A stretch of DNA of 36,850 nt, from positions 1-36,850 of the forward strand of contig JAICJV010000022.1 of assembly GCA_025928265.1 (NCBI GenBank), in the 5' to 3' direction. Source of the stretch: Thermoleophilaceae bacterium. Lineage in GTDB: Bacteria; Actinomycetota; Thermoleophilia; Solirubrobacterales; Thermoleophilaceae. The notes below the pieces were generated by a model. The model ran no database searches. It was not told where the DNA came from and saw only the letters and a list, made by a program, of their open reading frames with translations. The translations under genes were made by a program, and so were the position numbers. Shown here piece after piece: positions 6,928 through 15,022 of the stretch (position 1 is the first letter of the stretch; every line of letters begins with the position of its first letter).

Positions 6928-7553
6928 GGGCGGGATTCAACCAGAGATCGCGGCTCAAGCCCGCCGCATATGGTCTCCACTACCAACGACTTCGCCCGTT
7001 CAAACTCTTCGTCCGTCGTGGGCAGGTAGCCGAAGATCCAGCCCGAGAGGAGTTGCTCGATCGCGCCGTAGAAGCACATCGCGGCGAAGTCGGCGGAGAT
7101 GTCCTCCTTGAACGAGCCGTCGCGCCGCGCGGACTCGACGATCGCGGCGATCATCGCGTATGCCTCGCGGATCTTCTCGAGATGCTCGCGGCCGAAGGTG
7201 TTCGCGGCGCGCGTGACCTCCACGATGATCACCTTCATCAGATCCGGCTCGTGGTGGTAGGAGTCGATGATGAAGCCGGCGACCAGATAGAGCTTGTCGC
7301 GCGCGGGCACGTCCTGGCGATCGATCTCCGCGATCGCGTCGAGCATCAGCTGCCAGCGCTCGGAGAAGAGCTGGTTGAGGATCTCCTCCTTGGAGCCGAA
7401 GTAGTGGTACACGAGCCCGTAGGCGACGCCCGCCTCGTCCGCGACGTCGGACACGCGGCAGTGATGGAAGCCGCGCTGGGCGAACACGCGGATGGCGGCG
7501 TCGAGGATGAGCCGGCGCTTGTCCACGGCGCCGGCGCGCGCTGGAGTGGCCAT
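6924..7553 (-). CDS. TetR/AcrR family transcriptional regulator
   Basis: A 209-residue TetR-family repressor. The N-terminal helix-turn-helix spans about residues 11-57 (RRLILDAAIRVFAQRGF... VADEAGVAYGLVYHYFGSKEEIL), followed by an all-helical ligand and dimerisation domain. Ligands for such regulators are often acyl-CoAs or drugs; none can be assigned here. The ATG shares a base with the stop of the nitrilase gene (TGATG), and its stop overlaps the next gene. A 16-bp palindrome on the operon promoter (8393-8408) is its likely operator, making it an autoregulator and controller of the whole operon. Confidence 0.93.
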   Translation of the reverse strand: MATPARAGAVDKRRLILDAAIRVFAQRGFHHCRVSDVADEAGVAYGLVYHYFGSKEEILNQLFSERWQLMLDAIAEIDRQDVPARDKLYLVAGFIIDSYHHEPDLMKVIIVEVTRAANTFGREHLEKIREAYAMIAAIVESARRDGSFKEDISADFAAMCFYGAIEQLLSGWIFGYLPTTDEEFERAKSLVVETICGGLEPRSLVESRP

Positions 7554-8377
7554 CAGGCGCCGACCCCCTGCGGCCAGCGATACGCCGCCGGAACCCGGTT
7601 CGCCAGGCTGGGCAGCTGTCGCCGCACCTCGCGCAGGCGGTCGAAGTCGAGGTCGGCGGCCACGAAGCACTCCTCGTCCCCGCCCGGCGCGCGAGCGAGA
7701 ATCTCGCCCCACGGGTCGACGATCATCGAGTTGCCGTAGGCGGGCATCCCCGGCGGGTACTCGCCGGACTGCGCTGCCGCGATCACGAACGCCTGGTTCT
7801 CGATCGCGCGGGCGCGCAGCAGCACCTCCCAGTGCGCCGCGCCGGTCGTGCGCGTGAAGTTCGCGGGCACGGTGAAGATCAGCGCGCCCTCCAGTGCCAG
7901 GATCCGGTAGAGCTCGGGAAAACGAAGGTCGTAGCAGACGGTCAGGCCGATTTCGTCGCTGACGACCGTCTCGTCGCCGGCCTCGCCGGATGCCGACTCG
8001 CGGTAGGCGGTGTCGTCCACCGTCACGTCGAAGAGATGGATCTTGCGGTAGACGGCCTCGATCTCGCCGTCCGATCCGATGTGCACCGACGTGTTCGACG
8101 GCTTGTCGTGACCCTCGCGCAGCTCCGTGAACGACCCGGCCACGAGGTCGATGCCCAGCTCGCGCGCGAGTTCGCGCATCCCGGTGATCGTGGCGCCGTC
8201 GAGCGGCTCCGCGCCGTGCACGTAGTCCTCGGCGGTCCCGCGCAGGTCGAAGCGCTCCGGGAGGACCACGAGTGTGGCCCCGTCGCTCGCCGCGGAACGC
8301 ACGAGGCGGTCGGTCGTCGCTAGGTTCCGGCCGCGCTCAGCGGTCGAGTCGAGCTGGATGGCAGCCGCGCGCACCAT
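7553..8377 (-). CDS. Carbon-nitrogen hydrolase (nitrilase superfamily, Nit2/omega-amidase-like)
   Basis: A 274-residue nitrilase-superfamily amidase with the complete Glu-Lys-Cys triad: E41 in LPERFD, K112 in YRKIHLFD and C148 in VCYDLRFPE. This motif spacing matches Nit2/omega-amidase-like proteins that hydrolyse small amides such as alpha-ketoglutaramate, though substrates vary widely. It is cytoplasmic. Start choice is ambiguous between GTG 8380, ATG 8377 and GTG 8374: the ribosome site GGGGGAGG lies so close that the last has the best spacing. It is the first gene of the six-gene operon and its promoter carries the TetR-type palindrome. Repair of aberrant metabolites is a plausible role, by inference. 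Confidence 0.92.
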   Translation of the reverse strand: MVRAAAIQLDSTAERGRNLATTDRLVRSAASDGATLVVLPERFDLRGTAEDYVHGAEPLDGATITGMRELARELGIDLVAGSFTELREGHDKPSNTSVHIGSDGEIEAVYRKIHLFDVTVDDTAYRESASGEAGDETVVSDEIGLTVCYDLRFPELYRILALEGALIFTVPANFTRTTGAAHWEVLLRARAIENQAFVIAAAQSGEYPPGMPAYGNSMIVDPWGEILARAPGGDEECFVAADLDFDRLREVRRQLPSLANRVPAAYRWPQGVGA

Positions 8378-8392
8378 CACCTCCCCCGAGGG

Positions 8393-8408
8393 TTGACTGA
8401 CCAGTCAA
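8393..8408. promoter_or_regulatory. 16-bp palindromic operator, probably for the TetR regulator
   Basis: TTGACTGACCAGTCAA: perfect 7-base arms (TTGACTG/CAGTCAA) around a 2-base centre. It overlaps the end of the minus-strand -10 box TAGATT and the expected transcription start, 16 bases upstream of the nitrilase ATG, the position expected for a repressor site. Confidence 0.7.
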
Positions 8409-8412
8409 TCTA
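8407..8412 (-). promoter_or_regulatory. -10 box (TAGATT) of the nitrilase-tetR operon
   Basis: TANNNT hexamer on the minus strand, 29 bases upstream of the nitrilase ATG, leaving a short leader with the ribosome site GGGGGAGG. It overlaps the palindrome by two bases. Confidence 0.5.
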
Positions 8413-8418
8413 GCGCAG

Positions 8419-10965
8419 TCAGCGGAGCGAGACTCGGCGCGCCGTCGTCTGCTGGAGGCCGCCGATGGCGGTTGCGTCGGCGAGCAGGCTGAGCCGACGG
8501 TTGGGCGTGGCGCGCAGCACGCGGCGCGCCGCCGCCCGCAGCTTGAGGCGCAGCGACCGCTTGCCACTGAACGTGAGCGTCTTCGCGACGAGTGTGTGCT
8601 GCACCATGCGCGTGCCGCGCTTCACCCGCGCGACGAATCTCACCCTCAGACGGCAGCGGGCCCTGCAGGACATGCGCACGAGCAGGCCGCGGCGCAGCAC
8701 CACGGAGCGGCGCTGGCGCGGGACCGAGGTGCGGAGGCCGGGTTTCGGCGGCGCGACCGGTAATGGTCCCGGCACCGTTGGGGTGACAGGAGGCGTCGTC
8801 GGGGTGCTCGGAGTCGTCGATGTCGTCGTCGGCGGCGGCTGGGTCGACGTCGGCAAGCACGCGGACGGCACCGTCGCGCCCACACTCGTTGCGCCGGCGT
8901 TCGGCACCCAGACGATGATGTCGCCATCGTCCGCCCTGCACGCGCGACGCGTCCAGACCGCGTAGGGGAAGCCGTTGGTGGCAGTCATGCCCGTGTAGTC
9001 GCCGTAGTTGTTCTGGAACTGGCAGCAGCTGCCCCAGCTGTAGTCGCTGGCAACCGCACTCGTCTGGATGAGCGTGCCGAACGTGGGCTTGGTTCCCGAA
9101 GCCGGCCGCGCGACCGAGCGGACGTACGGATGCGTGGTCCGGCGCGTGGCGTCGCCGGCCGTGGACATCACGCTCACCCATGCCTCTCCCGTCGACTGAT
9201 CGACCGAGACCCACGGGAACCAGTCGTCGGAGTTGTCGGGGCTCGTTGACGACGTGCTGGTGTCGCCGATGACGCTCGTGCCCTGCGATGCCGAGGTGCG
9301 CGATGCGGCTGTGCCCTGGAGCAGGTCGCTGAGCGCCGGTGCCGTGGCCACGAAGGAGTCCCACGTGCGGTGCGTGATCGCGGGAGCACTGCCCAGGCCG
9401 GTGGCGCCGTTGTACGAGCAGCGCGTGGTGCCGCTGTCGGCGCGGAGATCGCTCCAAGCGAAGTACAGACGCCCCGTGCTCGAGTCCACCGAGATCGACG
9501 TGACGGGGCCTGCTCGACCGCCGGGCTGCGCAACGATCGGACACGCGAACGGCACCGGCTTCCCGCCTGTGCTGTCGAGCTTGGCCAGCACGGCAGGAGC
9601 GCTCCAGTTGGCGGCGACTTTGCAGTTGGAGCTGCACTTCGTCACCTCGATGGCGTTGTTCCCCGAGTAGTCCCACCAGCCGACGTAGACCGTGCCGTCC
9701 GGACCCACCGCGGGATCCGAGGTGATGAACGATCCGGGAGCCCCGCTGATGACCGTGGGCGTTGACCAGTTGTCCGCGTCGTCGCACGCGACGGGATCCG
9801 GTTGCGTGTCGCACTGCGAGATGACCTCGTTCACGCCTCCGCCCGGATCAGGGTCGTCCCAGGTGATGTAGAGCCGCCCGTACGTCGGGCTCGTGGTTGT
9901 CGAGTCGATCGTCATCATCGGCTTGTCCTGCATTGGGCCGTCGAACGGACAGTCACTGGTCGCGCCACCGTGCAGGAACGGGAGCCCGACTCCCGTGGTG
10001 GTGAACGAGTCCTGTCCGGCGGGGATGCGTGCGACGAAGATCCGGCTCGGCGGCCCGCTCGGGCTCGGGCAGTCCGTCAGCCCGCCGGCCCAGACGTTGC
10101 CGAGCCGGTCAGCCGCCAGGATCGGATCGCCACCCAGCTCCGCGTCTTCGGGTGACGTCGGACCCTGCACGTCGAGTTGCGTCGGGAACTGCAACCCGGC
10201 GAAGGTCTGGCCGCCGTCCCCGGAGAGGAAGACGCCCTTGCGGCCGCTCGCGTCGCTGATGTCGTTGGCCGCGACCACTACGCGATTCGGGTCGGTGGGC
10301 GAGACGACGTCGAACGTCTCGGACTCCTCGTCCCTATCTGCGGAGGCGTCCACCTCTTCGCCGACCGGTTCGCGCGTGCCGGCGATCACCGCCACCTTCA
10401 CCGATGGGAGCCGCACGGTCGTGCCATCGGCATGCCGCCATTGCAGCGGGATCCGATACGTGCCGGCGGGCACCGTCAGGTCCGGGATCGCGAGCAGCGC
10501 CTGGTCGCCGCGGCGGGCGTGTCCCAGATCGACCGTGAGGTTGCGTCCCGCGCGCGTGAGGTCGATGCGGCCTCGTGCATCGAAAGCGAGCCGCGGCGTG
10601 CCGGCGAAGCGGAGCCCCGTGAGCGACCGCCCGACGAAGCGCTTCGGAAGCACCGCCCGCAGCCGAGCACCCGGCTCACGCCGATCGACCTTGACGCGCA
10701 TCCTGAGCGTCGTCTGGCTCTGTCCCGCCATGAGCTTGGGCTCGACCACGTGCAGCGAGCCCGCGGGCAGCCGCACAGAACGTCGCGTCTGCACGCGCGT
10801 GCGCACTGGCTGCGCGATCGTCCGAAGGCCGGCAACCGTGGGAGCCCGCCCGCGCTTGTCGGCGTCCGAATGCCGCGATCCGCCGCCGCCCGAGAGAAGG
10901 GCGACGAGGGCCACAACGACGGCGGCGACCGTGCCGCATGCGATGAGAATGATCCTTGTCCGCAT
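8419..10965 (-). CDS. Secreted sialidase-like (BNR/Asp-box) beta-propeller protein
   Basis: An 848-residue exported protein. A short basic start and a hydrophobic stretch (about 5-25) give a signal peptide or membrane anchor. An all-beta region to about 200 precedes a propeller with an Asp box at 248-254 (SGDGGQT) and further propeller-like segments (GRLYITWDDPDPGG, DGTVYVGWWDYSG). A Pro/Thr-rich linker follows, then a basic C-terminal domain of about 110 residues (SCRARCRLRVRFVARV...) of a kind I associate with Solirubrobacterales surface proteins. Exo-alpha-sialidase-like proteins share this fold, but I cannot place the sialidase arginine triad or nucleophile, so catalysis is unproven. The ATG at 10965 has an AGGAAG site 9 bases upstream. 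It is divergent from the DUF2804 gene. Confidence 0.8.
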   Translation of the reverse strand: MRTRIILIACGTVAAVVVALVALLSGGGGSRHSDADKRGRAPTVAGLRTIAQPVRTRVQTRRSVRLPAGSLHVVEPKLMAGQSQTTLRMRVKVDRREPGARLRAVLPKRFVGRSLTGLRFAGTPRLAFDARGRIDLTRAGRNLTVDLGHARRGDQALLAIPDLTVPAGTYRIPLQWRHADGTTVRLPSVKVAVIAGTREPVGEEVDASADRDEESETFDVVSPTDPNRVVVAANDISDASGRKGVFLSGDGGQTFAGLQFPTQLDVQGPTSPEDAELGGDPILAADRLGNVWAGGLTDCPSPSGPPSRIFVARIPAGQDSFTTTGVGLPFLHGGATSDCPFDGPMQDKPMMTIDSTTTSPTYGRLYITWDDPDPGGGVNEVISQCDTQPDPVACDDADNWSTPTVISGAPGSFITSDPAVGPDGTVYVGWWDYSGNNAIEVTKCSSNCKVAANWSAPAVLAKLDSTGGKPVPFACPIVAQPGGRAGPVTSISVDSSTGRLYFAWSDLRADSGTTRCSYNGATGLGSAPAITHRTWDSFVATAPALSDLLQGTAASRTSASQGTSVIGDTSTSSTSPDNSDDWFPWVSVDQSTGEAWVSVMSTAGDATRRTTHPYVRSVARPASGTKPTFGTLIQTSAVASDYSWGSCCQFQNNYGDYTGMTATNGFPYAVWTRRACRADDGDIIVWVPNAGATSVGATVPSACLPTSTQPPPTTTSTTPSTPTTPPVTPTVPGPLPVAPPKPGLRTSVPRQRRSVVLRRGLLVRMSCRARCRLRVRFVARVKRGTRMVQHTLVAKTLTFSGKRSLRLKLRAAARRVLRATPNRRLSLLADATAIGGLQQTTARRVSLR

Positions 10966-10985
10966 CAGGGGTGACTTCCTGTCAG

Positions 10986-10995
10986 CGGCTAGTGT
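10986..10995. promoter_or_regulatory. Divergent promoter core of the propeller and DUF2804 genes
   Basis: Plus-strand TAGTGT (10990-10995) ends 8 bases before the DUF2804 ATG (leaderless spacing). The minus strand offers TAGCCG (10991-10986), a weaker box for the propeller gene. They share the TA at 10990-10991. Confidence 0.45.
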
Positions 10996-11003
10996 GCCTC
11001 CGA

Positions 11004-11774
11004 ATGGAGCCCGCGTCGATGAGGATGTGGCGCGGGACGCGTCCGTTGAAGCGCTGGCGTTACGTCGGTGTCTTCTGCGGCGAGGTGATGTTGTGCGTCG
11101 GAGACGCCCGCGTCGGGCCGATTCGGCAGCGGTTCTGGGCGGTCGCGGAGCCGGATCGGCCGATCACCGAGCGGACCACCCTCACCCGCGGTGGCGTGCG
11201 GCTCGACGGCTCGCGCGTGTGCGTGGAAGCGGCGGATGTCCGGATCGACGTGACGCTCGACGAGGGGCCGGGGATCGAGACGACCCACGCCGACGATGTC
11301 TGGACGCGCAAGCAGGCGGGCGTCCCCGCGCGCGGCGAGGTGAGAATCGGCTCACGTAGCTACGCGCTCGCGTGCCACGGGGTCGTCGACGACACGGCCG
11401 GCTACCACGGCCGCCACACGCGCTGGATGTGGTCGGCAGGTGTTGGGCAGTCGACCGACGGGCGGCGCGTCGGGTGGAACCTCGTGACCGGCGTGAACGA
11501 CGAGCAGCACGGGTCCGAGCGCGCCATCTGGGTCGATGGCGAACCGTTCGAGCCGGGGCCGGTCACCTTTTCCGGCGACATGCGCCGGATCGAGTTCGCC
11601 GAAGGTGGCGCGCTCGACTTCAGCGAGTGGTCGGCGCGCGAAAACACGACGAATGCGCTGTTCCTGCGGTCGCGCTACCGGCAGCCGTTCGGAACTTTTA
11701 CGGGATCTTTTCCGGGAGGGGTGTCACTACGGGAAGGCTTCGGCGTAGTGGAGTTACACGACGCCTATTGGTGA
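11004..11774 (+). CDS. DUF2804 domain-containing protein
   Basis: A 256-residue protein of the DUF2804 family, with characteristic early segments (MWRGTRPLKRWRYVGVF, QRFWAV) and a later RWMWSAGVG..GRRVGWNLVTG region. The family is widespread in actinobacteria and its function is unknown; composition suggests a beta-rich, lipocalin-like fold (inference). I start it at the ATG at 11004, not at an upstream codon that would overlap the divergent gene, because a TAGTGT -10 box ends 8 bases before it. MRMWRG at 11019 is the alternative. No signal peptide. Confidence 0.8.
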   Translation: MEPASMRMWRGTRPLKRWRYVGVFCGEVMLCVGDARVGPIRQRFWAVAEPDRPITERTTLTRGGVRLDGSRVCVEAADVRIDVTLDEGPGIETTHADDVWTRKQAGVPARGEVRIGSRSYALACHGVVDDTAGYHGRHTRWMWSAGVGQSTDGRRVGWNLVTGVNDEQHGSERAIWVDGEPFEPGPVTFSGDMRRIEFAEGGALDFSEWSARENTTNALFLRSRYRQPFGTFTGSFPGGVSLREGFGVVELHDAYW

Positions 11775-11781
11775 TACCCGA

Positions 11782-11796
11782 CTGCAGGGAGTGCAG
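11782..11796 (+). promoter_or_regulatory. Ribosome site in a small hairpin loop
   Basis: CTGCA-GGGAG-TGCAG: a perfect 5-base stem places the ribosome-binding GGGAG of the next gene in the loop, 7 bases before its ATG. It may affect translation; it is short enough to be chance. Confidence 0.3.
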
Positions 11797-11798
11797 AG

Positions 11799-12053
11799 AT
11801 GGATTTCGACGCACGTCTCGAGCTGACCTCCGCCCTCCGCGAGCGCGATGCGCTTCGCATCCGCCACGAGGAGGTGATGGACATCGACGCGTTTGTGGAC
11901 ATGCACGCCGCCGAGGTCCGGGTGGTCGCCCTCGAGCGCTATCTGGCGTGGTCCGAGGAGACGCCGCCCGGCGCCGAGCCGCATCCGTCGAATGAGGAGA
12001 TGGAGCCCTACGCGCTGGAGGTCGCCTGGTTCGACCCGGCGCTTCTGGCCTGA
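11799..12053 (+). CDS. Small acidic protein of unknown function
   Basis: An 84-residue, strongly acidic, mostly helical protein (ELTSALRERDALRIRHEE, MDIDAFVDMHAAEVRVVALE) ending in a proline/glutamate-rich tail. I recognise no family. It has a good ribosome site (GGGAG, 7 bases before ATG) and lies 24 bases after the DUF2804 gene, so the two may be co-transcribed. Its last 46 bases overlap the convergent MerR gene, which is more than usual; both frames look protein-like there. Confidence 0.55.
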   Translation: MDFDARLELTSALRERDALRIRHEEVMDIDAFVDMHAAEVRVVALERYLAWSEETPPGAEPHPSNEEMEPYALEVAWFDPALLA

Positions 12054-12732
12054 CGCTGAGTCCTCAGCTCAGCCACCAGCAGCTTCGAGTGCAGCGCCGA
12101 GATCAGGTCGTGCAACGGCTCGGCGCCTGCCTCGACCATCGCAACCGCGCGCGGCGCGTCCATCTCGCGCGTCAGGCGGTCCAGCAGGACCTCGACCTCT
12201 TCCTTGACGAGATCCTCGAGCGCGCTCTTGTAGCGCAGCGTGTCGTAGACCGTGAAGCCGATGCGCTCGTCGTAGCCGCCGGCACGGAAGCGTGAGATCG
12301 CCTCGACGATGCGCGCGTCCGACGGCGAGTAGCCGCGGCTGTTGGGCGTGAGCACGCCGAGCTCGGCCAGCCGGTCGATCACCTCCGCCGGGACGTCGTA
12401 GCGCCGCTCGAGCTCCGCGCGCGACACGCGCCTCTCCTCCCCCGCCGCCGCACGCTCGATGATGCGGTCCTCGAGCTCGACCAGGGCGCGCGTGCGCTCG
12501 GGGTCGTCGTCGAGCACGCGCTTGATCATCCGCAGCGGCATGAAGCGCTCCTCCTGGAGCCGCTTGATCAGCCGGATGCGCTCGACGAAGTCGGGCGGGT
12601 AGTACGCCATGTTGCGCGAGGTGCGGACCGGCTCCGGCAGGAGCCCCTCGCGCAGGTAGTGCTTGATCGTGCCCGAGCTCACGCCGCTCGCCTCGGCGAG
12701 CTGGGACATCTTCAGCAGCCCGTTCTCGGGGC

Positions 12733-12736
<4 letters not shown>
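12008..12736 (-). CDS. MerR family regulator with a second winged-helix-like region
   Basis: A 242-residue MerR-type regulator. Residues 8-75 form the classical DNA-binding domain (MSQLAEASGVSSGTIKHYLR then the wing RNMAYYPPDFVERIRLIKRL). A second segment at about 104-160 (VSRAELERRYDVPAEVIDRL, then PNSRGYSPSDARIVEAISRF) looks like a repeat of the same fold, and a helical C-terminus follows. No cysteine metal site is evident. The TTG start at 12736 overlaps the CaiB stop (TTGA) with GGGGAG 9 bases upstream, so it is coupled to the catabolic genes and probably senses a metabolite of that pathway. The 3' end overlaps the convergent small gene. Confidence 0.88.
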
Positions 12737-13941
<1,205 letters not shown>

Positions 13942-13971
13942 GACGCACCTCCGAGGCCACTGTGGCTTTGA

Positions 13972-14026
13972 TGCAACCCGCTTGCACCCGGCGCAAGCCG
14001 CTTGCATGGGATGCGAGCGGTTTGCA
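13972..14026. repeat. Three 15-bp palindromes with exact 20-bp spacing
   Basis: TGCAACCCGCTTGCA (13972-13986), CGCAAGCCGCTTGCA (13992-14006) and TGCGAGCGGTTTGCA (14012-14026). Starts are 20 bases apart, about two helical turns, so the sites face the same side of DNA. They lie 31-85 bases upstream of the CaiB start, inside the only real gap of the catabolic operon (145 bases). Best explained as a cooperative operator, perhaps for the MerR protein encoded downstream; a tandem-repeat family is the alternative. Confidence 0.65.
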
Positions 14027-14086
14027 CGAAACCCCCAGGCACCGGCGCGGCAGGGGAGCCACAAGCGCGCCGACCACCGGCTGGCT

Positions 14087-15022
14087 TCACGGCTGCGCCT
14101 CGGCCGCCTCGATCGGATGCTTGAGCATCTCGCGGCGCGTCGGCTCCTCGCGCTTCGGCACGCCCAGCATCTCGCGTGCCTCGGGCACGGTCGCCGGCCG
14201 CCGCCCGACCATCTCGGTCAGTCGCCGCGCCTCGGCGATCAGGTCGCCGTTCGAGCGCGCCATCTCCCCATTGGGCAGGTAGAAGTTGTCCTCGAGCCCG
14301 ACCCGGACGTTCCCGCCGAGCGTCAACGCGGCCGCCACGAGCATCCACTGGTCGCGGCTGATGCCGATCACGCCCCAGTTGTTCGGGCCGTCGGCGCCGC
14401 CGGGGATCTGCTCGGACATGTGCGCGAGGTTGCGCGCGGTGGGGCGGATGCCGCCGGTCACGCCCATCACGCACGAGATCTGCAGCGGCTCCTCGAGCAG
14501 GCCCATGTCGATGAGCGGATCGAGATTGGCGATGTGGCCCGAGTCGAAGCACTCGTGCTCCGGCCGGATCCCGAGTTCGCGCATCGCGGACACGAGCGTG
14601 ATGATCGTGTCGAACGAGTTCTCGAACACGGCCTTGAACACGAAGTCCCGGCGCCGGCGCGAGTACTTCGCGTAGTTCATCGACCCCATGTTCAGCGCCG
14701 CGATGTCGGGCTTCAGCGCGCGCAGGTACTCGACGCGCTTCTCGAGCGGCACCCCGATCGCGCCCGTCGAGTAATTGATGATCACGTCGTCGACCGCGCC
14801 GAGGATCGCCTCGGTGATCGCCTGGAAATCCTCGATCTCGTACGAGGGCACGCCCTCAGGCGTACGCGCGTGAATGTGGATCATCGATCCGCCCTCGTCC
14901 ACCACGCGGCGGGCCTCGGCGGCGTACTCCTCGGGCGTGTAGGGAATCGCCGGACACTGGTCGCGATTCGCCACCGCGCCGGAGATCGAGTTGGTGATGA
15001 CGACGGGGTCGGCGAAGCTCAT
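14087..15022 (-). CDS. BKACE family beta-keto acid cleavage enzyme (Kce-like)
   Basis: A 311-residue member of the beta-keto acid cleavage enzyme family (DUF849), founded by 3-keto-5-aminohexanoate cleavage enzyme. These zinc enzymes condense a beta-keto acid with acetyl-CoA to give acetoacetate and a new acyl-CoA. Visible signatures: VITNSISGAV at the start, the metal-binding H49-I-H51 in MIHIHARTPEG, the NYSTGAIG segment, and GLEDNFYLPNGEMARSNGDL near the C-terminus. Substrate specificity varies and cannot be read here. The ATG at 15022 overlaps the carboxyltransferase stop (ATGA), so it is coupled to it. The downstream gap carries the three palindromes. Confidence 0.9.
   Translation of the reverse strand: MSFADPVVITNSISGAVANRDQCPAIPYTPEEYAAEARRVVDEGGSMIHIHARTPEGVPSYEIEDFQAITEAILGAVDDVIINYSTGAIGVPLEKRVEYLRALKPDIAALNMGSMNYAKYSRRRRDFVFKAVFENSFDTIITLVSAMRELGIRPEHECFDSGHIANLDPLIDMGLLEEPLQISCVMGVTGGIRPTARNLAHMSEQIPGGADGPNNWGVIGISRDQWMLVAAALTLGGNVRVGLEDNFYLPNGEMARSNGDLIAEARRLTEMVGRRPATVPEAREMLGVPKREEPTRREMLKHPIEAAEAQP

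Noticed and set aside
10956-11003. Upstream start for the DUF2804 gene
   Set aside because: It would overlap the divergent propeller gene and its promoter; the -10 box points to 11004.
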